Shown here one piece after another: positions 1 to 5,983 of a stretch of 5,983 nt of DNA. Made by a program: the position numbers and the translations under genes. Source of the DNA: Actinomycetes bacterium (GTDB lineage: Bacteria > Actinomycetota > Actinomycetes > Mycobacteriales > Micromonosporaceae); contig JAEZGP010000644.1 of the NCBI GenBank assembly GCA_023437285.1, positions 1 to 5,983 of the forward strand, in the 5' to 3' direction. The notes under the pieces were generated by a model. That model was not told the origin of the DNA. It searched no databases and saw nothing but the letters and a program-made list of their open reading frames with translations. The first letter of the stretch is position 1, and every line of letters starts with the position of its first letter.

Positions 1-186
1 GGTCAGGCCGGCGCGTGCGAGCGGGCCGCCGCGATCGTGGCCGCCAACGACGCGGCGCTCGTGGCCTGCGTCCTGGACGGCCTCGACGTGATCGTCACGG
101 CCGGGGTCGCCGTGCGGCTGTCGGGAGGGCCAAGCGTCGCGGCCCGGGCGTCCGCTCGCGCCGGGCCGGTGGAGCGGGCCGAACCG
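1..186 (+). CDS. C-terminal end of a TadE-like protein (helicase/secretion neighbourhood), partial, no stop found
   Basis: Reading from base 1, the frame shows nearly every third codon position as G or C up to about base 123, as expected of real coding in this genome. The peptide includes ACERAAAIVAANDAAL, then CVLDGLDVIVTAGVAV, and ends in an ARASARAGPV stretch. From memory, this fits the C-terminus of the small TadE-like secreted or pilin-associated proteins that close actinobacterial Tad/Flp operons: an Ala-rich helix, a Cys, a GLDV strand and a final ARAGP. That family is known to lie convergent to a DECH-box helicase, and such a helicase is the next gene here. The 5' end lies outside the window. 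The listed end is only the base before the helicase stop. The frame has no stop there and stays open, antisense to the helicase, to a TGA at 1756-1758. Family assignment is inference from a short fragment; a different small secreted protein is possible. Confidence 0.55.
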
Positions 187-2500
187 TCAGCGGCCGGCGT
201 CGCGCAGCGCGGCGAGGACCACGTCGAGGACGGCGACCGCGCCGGTCTTGTCGAGGGGATCGTTGCCGTTGCCGCACTTCGGCGAGTGCACGCACGACGG
301 GCAGCCCTTCTCGCACAGGCACTCCGCGATCGCCGTACGGGTCGCGGTCAGCCAGTCGGTCGCCGCGCGGTACGCGCGCTCCGCGAACCCCGCGCCGCCC
401 TGGTGGCCGTCGTAGACGAACACCGTCGGTACGCCCGTGTCGGGGTGCGCCGCGGTCGACAGGCCGCCGATGTCCCACCGGTCGCACGTCGCCACGAGCG
501 GCAGCAGGCCGATCGCCGCGTGTTCGGCCGCGTGCAGGGCGCCGGGCACGTCGCACTCCACGTCGTCCGGCAGCGCCGACGGCGCGATCGTCCACCAGAC
601 GGCGACCGTACGCAGCTCGCGGGCCGGCAGGTCCAGCGGCCGGGTGTCGATGACCTCCCGGGTGGTCAGCCGGCGGCGCTGGTACCCGACGACCTGGTTG
701 GTCACCTCGACCTCGCCGAGGAACAGCCCGACCGGGCCGGCGTCCACATAGGACGTCACCGACACGACGTTCAGGTTCGTGACGTCGCGCGGGTGGGTCG
801 TCCAGTCCGGCTCCTCGGCGTGCACCAGCGCCACACCGTCGTCCAGGTCCAGCTCGTCCACCACGTACGAGGTGCCCTGATGCAGGTGCACCGCCCCCTG
901 GTGGACCTGCACGTGGGCGGCGGCCGGGTCGACCGTGCCCAGCAGGCGGCCGGTGGCCGACTCGACGATCGAGACCTCCACGCCACCGCCGCCGCGCAGG
1001 TCGACGTCCGGGCGGCCCGTGCCGGTCCAATACCAGCCCGTCGGGCGGCGACGCAGCGCCCCGGCCGCGACCAGCGCGTCCAGTACCCCCTCCGTCTGGT
1101 CGCCGAACAGGGCCAGGTCGTCGCGGGTCAGGGGCAGCTCGGCGGCCGCGCAGCACAGGTGCGGACCCAGCACGTACGGGTTGCCCGGGTCGAGCACCGT
1201 CGCCTCCACCGGGCGGCCGAACAGGGCCTGCGGATGATGCACCAGGTAGGTGTCCAGCGGGTCGTCGCGGGCCCCCCACACCCCCACCCCCACCCCCCCC
1301 CCCCCGCCCCGCCTGCTGCCACAGCGACGCGAGCGTGCCCGGATACCCGGCCAGCAGCACGGCGTCCAGGCCCGCCACGTCGATGCCCAGCTCCAGGGCG
1401 TTCGTGGCGGCCAGCCCCAGCAGCTCGCCCGAGACCAGGGCCCGCTCCAGGGCGCGACGCTCGTCGCGCAGATAACCACCCCGGTAAGCGGCGACCCGCT
1501 CCGCCAGCTCGGGCACCGCGTGCCCCAGGCCCCGCCGGGCCACCGACGCGACCACCTCCGCGCCCCGCCGGGAGCGTACGAACGCCAGCGTGCGTACCCC
1601 GTGCGACACCGCGTCGGCGAGCAGGTCGGCCGTCTCCATCAGCGCCGAGCGGCGCACCGGCGCGGCGTCGGCCACCCCCTCGGCGTCCAAGCCTGGCAGC
1701 GGCGGCGGCTCCCACAGCGCGAACGTCACGCCCGCGCGCGGCGACCCGTCCTCCGTGACCGCCTCGACCGGCAGGCCGGTCAGTCGCCCCGCCGTCGTCG
1801 CCGGGTCGCCGGCCGTCGCCGAGGCCAGGATGAACGTCGGCGCCGACCCGTACCGGGCACAGATGCGGCGCAGCCGCAGCAGCACGTGCGCCACGTGCGA
1901 GCCGAACACGCCCCGGTACGCGTGACACTCGTCGATCACCACGTACCGCAGCCGGCGCAGGAACGTCGCCCACGCGTCGTGCCGGGGCAGGATGCCCCGG
2001 TGCAGCATGTCCGGGTTGGTCAGCACCAGCCGGGCGTACTGGCGGATCCAGTCGCGCTCCGCCGTCGGGGTGTCCCCGTCGTACCCGGACGGGCGTACCG
2101 TCTCATCGGCCACGGCCACGACGGCGCGCAACTGATCGGCGGCGAGCGCCTTCGTCGGCGACAGATAGATCGCGGTGGCCTTCGGCTCCGTCGCAAGTCG
2201 CGCAAGAACGGGCATCTGGTACGCCAGGGACTTGCCGGACGCCGTCCCGGTCGCCACGACGACGTGCCCGCCCCGCCAAGCGATCTCCGCGGCCTGCGCC
2301 TGATGACGCCACGGAGCCACCACGCCACGCTCCGCCAACCGCTCCCGCAGGGCCTGCGGCACCCACTCCGGCCAGGGCACGCCCACCCCCGCCCGGGCCG
2401 GCAGCCGCTCCACGTGAGTCACGCAACCCGCACCCGTGGCGGCCCGGCCGCTGACCATCCGGTGCAGCAGTTCGGCGGGATCGGGCACGACAACGGTCAC
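187..2500 (-). CDS. DECH-box SF2 helicase, SftH/MrfA-like with C-terminal DUF1998-type Cys cluster; frame broken at 1272-1305
   Basis: A superfamily 2 DNA helicase of the actinobacterial helicase/secretion-neighbourhood family, related to mycobacterial SftH (3'-5' ssDNA translocase) and Bacillus MrfA (mitomycin repair). The N-terminal part starts at a GTG at 2500 and carries Walker A ATGTASGKS (residues 83-91), LSPTKALAADQ (motif Ia), TNPDM (Ib), DECH at 190-193 (motif II), SAT at 227-229 (III), FVRSRRGAE (IV) and ATNALELGIDV (V). Motif VI begins as QQAGR (395-399, about bases 1304-1318), then dissolves into glycines. The other frame resumes at ARDDPLDTYLVHHP (from 1272 downward) and runs to a TGA at 187-189. 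It contains a Cys cluster (C-x-C-x3-C-x2-C-x5-C, bases 274-321) typical of the DUF1998 C-terminus. Joining both parts gives about 770 residues, close to the usual family length. As written, the gene cannot make a full product without a frame change. It is either a sequencing or assembly error or a true disruption. The upstream Shine-Dalgarno is weak. Its role is DNA repair or DNA transfer by family; neither is proven here. Confidence 0.88.
1272..1310. repeat. Low-complexity C-rich tract with G-quadruplex potential inside the helicase
   Basis: Bases 1272-1305 consist only of C with four A's (1278, 1280, 1286, 1292), including a run of 13 C's at 1293-1305, followed by a G and four more C's. On the minus strand, which is the coding strand, this reads as G runs of 4, 13, 5, 5 and 6 separated by single bases or a TGT, a textbook G-quadruplex pattern. 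Between the last motif VI Arg codon and the resumed ARDDP frame there are 31 bases, that is ten codons plus one base, so the frame shifts. Such tracts are prone to polymerase slippage and sequencing error. Confidence 0.9.
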
Positions 2501-2554
2501 CGCTGCACTCTCGCACCCTCGTCGTGGCGCGCGTCGCGCGGCACCGGCTCAGAT

Positions 2555-2581
2555 GGCAAGATGCCTCCCGGAGGCAATGCC
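2555..2581. promoter_or_regulatory. Nested palindromes in the helicase/bldG divergent intergenic region (possible operator)
   Basis: The 127-bp gap between the helicase start and bldG contains a perfect 7-bp-arm inverted repeat with a one-base centre, TGCCTCC-C-GGAGGCA, at 2562-2576. It is flanked by two smaller dyads, GGCA-AGA-TGCC (2555-2565) and GGCA-A-TGCC (2573-2581), whose starts are 18 bp apart. The bldG start codon lies 46 bp beyond the block. The arrangement suggests a regulator-binding site controlling one or both divergent genes. No convincing -35/-10 pair was found in this gap, so the promoter positions are unknown. The role is inference. Confidence 0.4.
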
Positions 2582-2615
2582 GTCACTGCCATGGTGGAAG
2601 CGGGGCCGCCCGAGC

Positions 2616-2621
2616 GGAGGA
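2616..2621 (+). promoter_or_regulatory. Shine-Dalgarno of the bldG-like gene
   Basis: GGAGGA lies six bases before the ATG at 2628. It decides the start: the same frame is open further upstream, but only this ATG has a well-spaced ribosome site, and it gives a protein aligning from residue 1 with BldG. Confidence 0.85.
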
Positions 2622-2627
2622 GAGCTC

Positions 2628-2975
2628 ATGGAGCTGTCGATGACGGCGCGCGCCGACAGTGGGTACACGGTGCTCGAGGTCGGCGGCGAGATCGACGTCT
2701 ACACGGCCCCCCAGTTGCGCGAGGAGCTGTACCGCCTGATCGGCGAGGGCGCCACCGACATCGTCGTGGACCTCAGCCGGGTCGACTTCATCGACTCGTC
2801 CGGCCTCGGCGTCCTGGCTGGCGTGCTGCGCCGGCTGCGCGGCATCGACGGCAACCTGCGGCTCGTCTACTCCCACGAGCGACTACTGAAGATCTTCCGG
2901 ATCACCGGCCTCGACTCGGTATTCGACATCTACGACACGGTCGACGCCGCCACGGACGCCGGCCCGAGCCGGTGA
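2628..2975 (+). CDS. bldG: BldG-type STAS anti-sigma factor antagonist
   Basis: This 115-residue cytoplasmic protein is a single STAS domain. It binds an anti-sigma factor and so frees the sigma factor; phosphorylation of a conserved Ser switches binding off. The sequence shows VLEVGGEIDVYTAPQLREEL (residues 15-34), the phospho-site strand VDFIDSSGLGVL (52-63) with Ser57 at the position phosphorylated in the family, and LLKIFRITGL near 86-95. These match Streptomyces BldG (113 residues) closely as I recall it, and the neighbours match the bldG locus on both sides, so orthology is likely. In Streptomyces, BldG is needed for aerial growth and antibiotic production; the role in this organism is inferred. 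It diverges from the helicase and is followed after 21 bases by the HATPase-like partner, probably in one transcript. The annotation 'anti-sigma factor antagonist' is secure; the specific name bldG slightly less so. Confidence 0.93.
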   Translation: MELSMTARADSGYTVLEVGGEIDVYTAPQLREELYRLIGEGATDIVVDLSRVDFIDSSGLGVLAGVLRRLRGIDGNLRLVYSHERLLKIFRITGLDSVFDIYDTVDAATDAGPSR

Positions 2976-2996
2976 CGCGCGGCGGGCGCTGAGCGC

Positions 2997-3455
2997 ATGG
3001 CACACATTCATCTCACCTTCTCGCCGGACCCGGCGTACATGCGTACGGTGCGCCTCGTCGTCGCCGCCGTCGCCCGTCGCGCCGGCATGACCGCCGAGAC
3101 GGTCGAGGAGATCCGGCTCGCCACCGCCGAGGCGTGCGCGCGGGCCGTCGCGCGCCACCGCGCCTACCGGATCCGCACGCCCATCGAGGTGTCCATGACC
3201 GACGGCGACCGGTTCACCGTCCGGGTCACCGACCACGGCCCGCCGGAACCCGGCATCGGCGCTCGCTACTCGCGGGGCGCCGGCGTCGTCGTCGATGATC
3301 TTGCCGACGACGACATCCCCGACGACGAGGTCACCGCCGACATGTCATTCGTGCTGCTCAAGGGGCTCGTAGCGGACTTGAAGATCGCTCACAGCTCGGC
3401 GTCGGCGGGCACCGAGGTCTACATGTCCTGGCCGTTCACCCGCGGCGTGCGGTAG
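2997..3455 (+). CDS. Anti-sigma-factor-like HATPase domain protein (ApgA-like, SCO3548-type), atypical ATP site
   Basis: 152 residues with the layout of an RsbW/SpoIIAB-type HATPase_c_2 protein, which in the family binds a sigma factor and phosphorylates the STAS antagonist. Visible parts are an N-terminal RTVRLVVAAVARRAGM helix, the N-box region EEIRLATAEACARAVARHR (37-55), a G1-like VTDHGPPEPGIG (77-88) and a C-terminal GTEVYMSWPF strand. The canonical N-box Asn (EACxNA) is Arg49 here. The usual G2 glycines are replaced by DMSFVLLKGLVADL (115-128), and an acidic stretch DDLADDDIPDDE (100-111) sits between the two boxes. ATP binding or kinase activity is therefore doubtful. Position right after bldG corresponds to the S. 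coelicolor partner gene apgA. The Shine-Dalgarno is weak (GGCGGGCG region), so translation may be coupled to bldG. It could act as a sigma- or BldG-binding protein without kinase activity. Confidence 0.82.
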   Translation: MAHIHLTFSPDPAYMRTVRLVVAAVARRAGMTAETVEEIRLATAEACARAVARHRAYRIRTPIEVSMTDGDRFTVRVTDHGPPEPGIGARYSRGAGVVVDDLADDDIPDDEVTADMSFVLLKGLVADLKIAHSSASAGTEVYMSWPFTRGVR

Positions 3456-3459
3456 CACA

Positions 3460-3483
3460 GCGACACAGATCACCGCGACACAG
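3460..3483 (+). repeat. Two 9-bp direct repeats GCGACACAG, 15-bp period
   Basis: GCGACACAG occurs at 3460-3468 and 3475-3483, just after the anti-sigma-like stop and upstream of the proposed hppA promoter. The core CACAG also occurs at 3456-3460 and 3501-3505. The spacing is compatible with a direct-repeat activator site, but the repeat is short and its function is unknown. Confidence 0.4.
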
Positions 3484-3495
3484 TGGGCGGCGGGT

Positions 3496-3525
3496 GTGAC
3501 CACAGTTACTCCGGGCCGCTAGAGT
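3496..3525 (+). promoter_or_regulatory. Predicted housekeeping-type promoter of hppA
   Basis: GTGACC (3496-3501) and TAGAGT (3520-3525) are separated by 18 bp. This resembles the actinobacterial principal sigma factor pattern TTGAC-N17/18-TAGANT, with a good -10 and an acceptable -35. Transcription would start near 3532, giving a leader of about 90 bases. It implies hppA can be transcribed apart from the bldG pair. Prediction from sequence only. Confidence 0.5.
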
Positions 3526-3545
3526 ACGGCCGTCATTCACACTGC

Positions 3546-3567
3546 GCTGGTCGGCCGGCCGACCAGC
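3546..3567. promoter_or_regulatory. 22-bp perfect palindrome in the hppA leader (candidate operator)
   Basis: The half-site GCTGGTCGGCC is followed directly by its exact reverse complement, with no spacer. It lies about 20 bp after the proposed -10 and 44 bp before the Shine-Dalgarno, where a bound dimeric repressor would block transcription. With no loop it would make a poor terminator, and no T-run follows. A TetR-like or similar dimeric regulator is a reasonable guess, not a demonstrated one. Confidence 0.55.
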
Positions 3568-3610
3568 ACGCGACCCGCGCCAGCCGCGGGCAGTGAGCAC
3601 GTGTCGGTAC

Positions 3611-3616
3611 AGGAGG
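3611..3616 (+). promoter_or_regulatory. Strong Shine-Dalgarno of hppA
   Basis: A perfect AGGAGG lies seven bases before the ATG at 3624. It fixes the start of the pyrophosphatase and predicts efficient translation. Confidence 0.9.
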
Positions 3617-3623
3617 ACAACGG

Positions 3624-5963
3624 ATGTCCGAGCTGACCCTCGAGGGGTCGAACCTCACCTACGTCGTCATAGCGGCGGTCATCGCGCTCGTGGCCCTGGG
3701 CTTCGCCGGGGCGCTCGTCAAGGCGGTGCTCAGCACCGGTACGGGCACCAAGAATATGCAGGAGATCGCCGCTGCCGTGCAGGAGGGCGCGTCAGCGTAC
3801 CTGATCCGGCAGTTCAAGACGCTGGCGATCTTCGTCGTGATCGCCGTCGTGCTGCTGTTCCTGCTCCCGGTGCACGATCTTGAAGGCAGCGAGACCGCGG
3901 TAAAGATCGGCCGGTCGCTCTTCTTCATCGTGGGCGCGGGCTTCTCCGCCTTCATCGGCGGCGCCGGCATGGCGCTGGCCACGCGCGCCAACCTGCGCGT
4001 CGCCGCGGCCGCCCGCGAGGACGGCGGCCGCGAGAAGGCCATGCAGATCGCCTTCCGCACCGGCGGCGTGGTCGGCTTCCTCACCGTCGGCCTCGGCCTG
4101 TTCGGCGCCGCGCTCGTCGTGCTCGTCTACAAGGGCGACGCGCCGACCGTCCTGGAGGGCTTTGGCTTCGGCGCCGCGCTGCTCGCCATGTTCATGCGGG
4201 TCGGCGGCGGCATCTTCACCAAGGCCGCCGACGTCGGCGCCGACCTGGTCGGCAAGGTCGAGCAGAACATCCCCGAGGACGACCCGCGCAACGCCGCGAC
4301 GATCGCCGACAACGTCGGCGACAACGTGGGTGACTGCGCCGGCATGGCCGCGGACCTCTTCGAGTCGTACGCGGTGACGCTCGTGGCCGCGCTCATCCTC
4401 GGCAAGGCCACCTTCGGGGCCGACGGCCTGGTCTTCCCCCTGATCGTGCCGACCATCGGCGTACTGACCGCCATCATCGGCGTGTTCATCACCCGGCTGC
4501 GGCCCTCCGACCGCAACGGCCTCGTGGCGATCAACCGGGCGTTCTACCTGTCGGCGGCGATCTCCGCCGTCCTGGTCGCCGCCGCCGCGCTGCTGTACCT
4601 GCCCAAGGAGTGGCCCGCCGACTGGCTGCAGCGCCTCGGCGCCACCGACCTGCCGGTCGGCCCGCAGTGGGTCGCGATCATCGCGGTCGTCATCGGTATC
4701 GTGCTCGCCGCCGCCATCCAGGCGCTCACCGGCTACTTCACCGAGACCGAGAAGCGTCCCGTGCAGGACATCGGCAAGACGTCGCTGACCGGCCCGGCCA
4801 CCGTCGTGCTCGCCGGCATCAGCGTCGGCCTCGAGTCGGCGGTGTACTCGGCGCTCGTCATCGGCGCCGGCGTGTTCGGCGCGTACCTGCTCGGCGGCGG
4901 CTCGATCCTGCTGTCGCTGTTCGCGGTGGCGCTCGCCGGCACCGGCCTGCTCACCACGGTCGGCGTCATCGTCGCCATGGACACCTTCGGCCCGATCAGC
5001 GACAACGCGCAGGGCATCGCCGAGATGTCCGGCGACATCGACGAGCGCGGCGCGCGTACGCTCACCGAGCTCGACGCGGTCGGCAACACCACGAAGGCGA
5101 TCACCAAGGGCATCGCCATCGCCACGGCGGTGCTCGCCGCCACGGCGCTGTTCGGTTCGTACACGTCGAGCCTGACCACGTCGCTCGCCGACGCGGGCGA
5201 GACGAACATCGGCGCGTACGTGTCGGACCTGCTCAACGTCGCCAACCCGCGCAACCTCGTGGGTCTGCTCCTCGGTGCCGCCGTCGTGTTCCTCTTCTCG
5301 GGTCTGGCGATCAACGCCGTGTCCCGGTCGGCGGGTGCGGTCGTCTTCGAGGTCCGTCGCCAGTTCCGCGAGTTCCCCGGCATCATGGACCGCACCCAGC
5401 GGCCCGAGTACGGCAAGGTCGTCGACATCTGCACCCGCGACGCCCAGCGCGAGCTGATCACGCCCGGCCTGCTGGCCGTGCTCGCCCCCGTGGCGGTCGG
5501 CTTCGGCCTCGGCGCCGGCGCCCTGGCCAGCTACCTGGCCGGCGCGATCGGCGCCGGTACGCTCATGGCGGTGTTCCTGGCCAACTCCGGTGGCGCCTGG
5601 GACAACGCGAAGAAGCTGGTCGAGGACGGCTCCTACGGCGGCAAGGGCTCCGCGTCGCACGCCGCGACGGTCATCGGCGACACGGTCGGCGACCCGTTCA
5701 AGGACACCGCCGGCCCGGCCATCAACCCGCTGATCAAGGTGATGAACCTCGTCTCGCTGCTCATCGCGCCAGCCGTGGTGATGTGGAGCGTCGGCGACGA
5801 CGCGAACACCGGCCTGCGGATCGGCATCGCCGTCGTCGCGGTCGCGATCATCGCGGCGGCCGTGGTCGTCAGCAAGCGCCGCCCGATCGCCATGGCGGAA
5901 GGTGATGACCAGGGAAAAGCGCCGTCTGACCAGGACGACGACCTCGAGCCGGTCAAGGCCTAA
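3624..5963 (+). CDS. hppA: Membrane-bound proton-translocating pyrophosphatase (predicted K+-independent)
   Basis: This 779-residue integral membrane protein hydrolyses cytosolic pyrophosphate and pumps cations outward across the cytoplasmic membrane; the family has about 16 membrane helices and acts as a homodimer. The signature substrate-site motifs are all present: DVGADLVGKVE (203-213), EDDPRN (218-223), DNVGDNVGDCAGMAADLFE (229-247), the NSGGAWDNAKK segment (654-664) and GDTVGDPFKDT (685-695). In GNTTKAITKG (487-496), Lys491 and Thr494 occupy the two positions that separate K+-independent H+ pumps (Lys, Thr) from K+-dependent enzymes (Ala at the first). The automated label 'K+-stimulated sodium pump' would therefore be wrong here. 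The protein ends in a charged cytoplasmic tail (751-779, acidic DQDDD near the end). Length and motifs indicate an intact gene. It sits downstream of the bldG pair as in Streptomyces, but has its own promoter-like sequence and palindrome. The stop is TAA at 5961-5963; no terminator is visible in the last 20 bases. Confidence 0.97.
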   Translation: MSELTLEGSNLTYVVIAAVIALVALGFAGALVKAVLSTGTGTKNMQEIAAAVQEGASAYLIRQFKTLAIFVVIAVVLLFLLPVHDLEGSETAVKIGRSLFFIVGAGFSAFIGGAGMALATRANLRVAAAAREDGGREKAMQIAFRTGGVVGFLTVGLGLFGAALVVLVYKGDAPTVLEGFGFGAALLAMFMRVGGGIFTKAADVGADLVGKVEQNIPEDDPRNAATIADNVGDNVGDCAGMAADLFESYAVTLVAALILGKATFGADGLVFPLIVPTIGVLTAIIGVFITRLRPSDRNGLVAINRAFYLSAAISAVLVAAAALLYLPKEWPADWLQRLGATDLPVGPQWVAIIAVVIGIVLAAAIQALTGYFTETEKRPVQDIGKTSLTGPATVVLAGISVGLESAVYSALVIGAGVFGAYLLGGGSILLSLFAVALAGTGLLTTVGVIVAMDTFGPISDNAQGIAEMSGDIDERGARTLTELDAVGNTTKAITKGIAIATAVLAATALFGSYTSSLTTSLADAGETNIGAYVSDLLNVANPRNLVGLLLGAAVVFLFSGLAINAVSRSAGAVVFEVRRQFREFPGIMDRTQRPEYGKVVDICTRDAQRELITPGLLAVLAPVAVGFGLGAGALASYLAGAIGAGTLMAVFLANSGGAWDNAKKLVEDGSYGGKGSASHAATVIGDTVGDPFKDTAGPAINPLIKVMNLVSLLIAPAVVMWSVGDDANTGLRIGIAVVAVAIIAAAVVVSKRRPIAMAEGDDQGKAPSDQDDDLEPVKA

Positions 5964-5983
5964 CAGTTCCCACAGGTAAACAA

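Noticed and set aside
141..167. GGCCCGG/CCGGGCC inverted repeat with 13-base loop, considered as a terminator between convergent genes
   Set aside because: No T-run on either side and 7-bp GC-only arms are common by chance in such GC-rich sequence.
1272..1310. Programmed ribosomal frameshift in the helicase
   Set aside because: The G/T-only stretch also destroys motif VI, so a product made by frameshifting would still lack the second conserved Arg; an error or a real lesion explains it better.
187..1758. Long plus-strand open frame antisense to the helicase
   Set aside because: It is the codon-aligned complement of the helicase; stops there would require TTA, CTA or TCA codons, which are rare at this GC content. 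Only the first ~180 bases look coding in this direction.
2551..2566. CAAGAT (2557-2562) as a -10 box for bldG
   Set aside because: No matching -35 at the right distance and the bases belong to the palindromic block; support is too weak.
2436..2627. Upstream extension of the bldG reading frame to 179 residues
   Set aside because: It overlaps the start of the divergent helicase, lacks a ribosome site and adds residues absent from BldG; the ATG at 2628 has a proper Shine-Dalgarno.
3792..5660. 622-codon minus-strand open frame across the pyrophosphatase
   Set aside because: Antisense shadow of a well-recognised gene; composition is dominated by Arg, Gly, Asp and Glu with no recognisable domain.

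Overview
The window is a very GC-rich actinobacterial chromosome segment with strong G/C bias at third codon positions. Its gene order matches the conserved bldG neighbourhood: a DECH-box helicase diverging from bldG, then an anti-sigma-factor-like gene, then a membrane pyrophosphatase. In Streptomyces coelicolor the same set is, from memory, SCO3550 to SCO3547. The protein sequences would suit Micromonosporaceae or a relative, but the family is inferred and cannot be fixed from this window.

Layout: (1) Bases 1 to about 186 hold the 3' end of a plus-strand gene resembling the small TadE-like protein that usually closes an actinobacterial Tad/Flp secretion-pilus operon. No stop codon appears where it would be expected. 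(2) Bases 187-2500 (minus) encode a DECH-box superfamily 2 helicase of the 'helicase/secretion neighbourhood' type (SftH/MrfA-like). It runs convergently toward the Tad-like gene. Its frame breaks in a pure A/C tract (G/T on the coding strand) at 1272-1305, exactly where helicase motif VI should be. (3) Bases 2501-2627 are a short divergent intergenic region with nested palindromes. (4) Bases 2628-2975 (plus) are a BldG-type STAS anti-sigma-factor antagonist. (5) Bases 2997-3455 (plus) are its HATPase-family partner, with clearly non-canonical nucleotide-binding boxes. (6) Bases 3456-3623 are a regulatory region with direct repeats, a plausible housekeeping promoter, a 22-bp perfect palindrome and a strong Shine-Dalgarno. 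(7) Bases 3624-5963 (plus) are a complete membrane-integral pyrophosphatase whose signature residues predict a K+-independent proton pump.

How they work together: the STAS protein and the HATPase protein form a partner-switching pair, in which an unphosphorylated antagonist binds an anti-sigma factor and phosphorylation releases it. In Streptomyces this module controls development and stress responses. The pyrophosphatase couples PPi hydrolysis to ion pumping. It probably has its own promoter, and its persistent linkage to the bldG pair is a matter of synteny rather than proven function. No CRISPR array, tRNA, rRNA or insertion sequence was seen. The items most worth a second look are the A/C tract in the helicase, the 22-bp palindrome before hppA, the degenerate ATP site of the anti-sigma-like protein, and the missing stop of the Tad-like gene.
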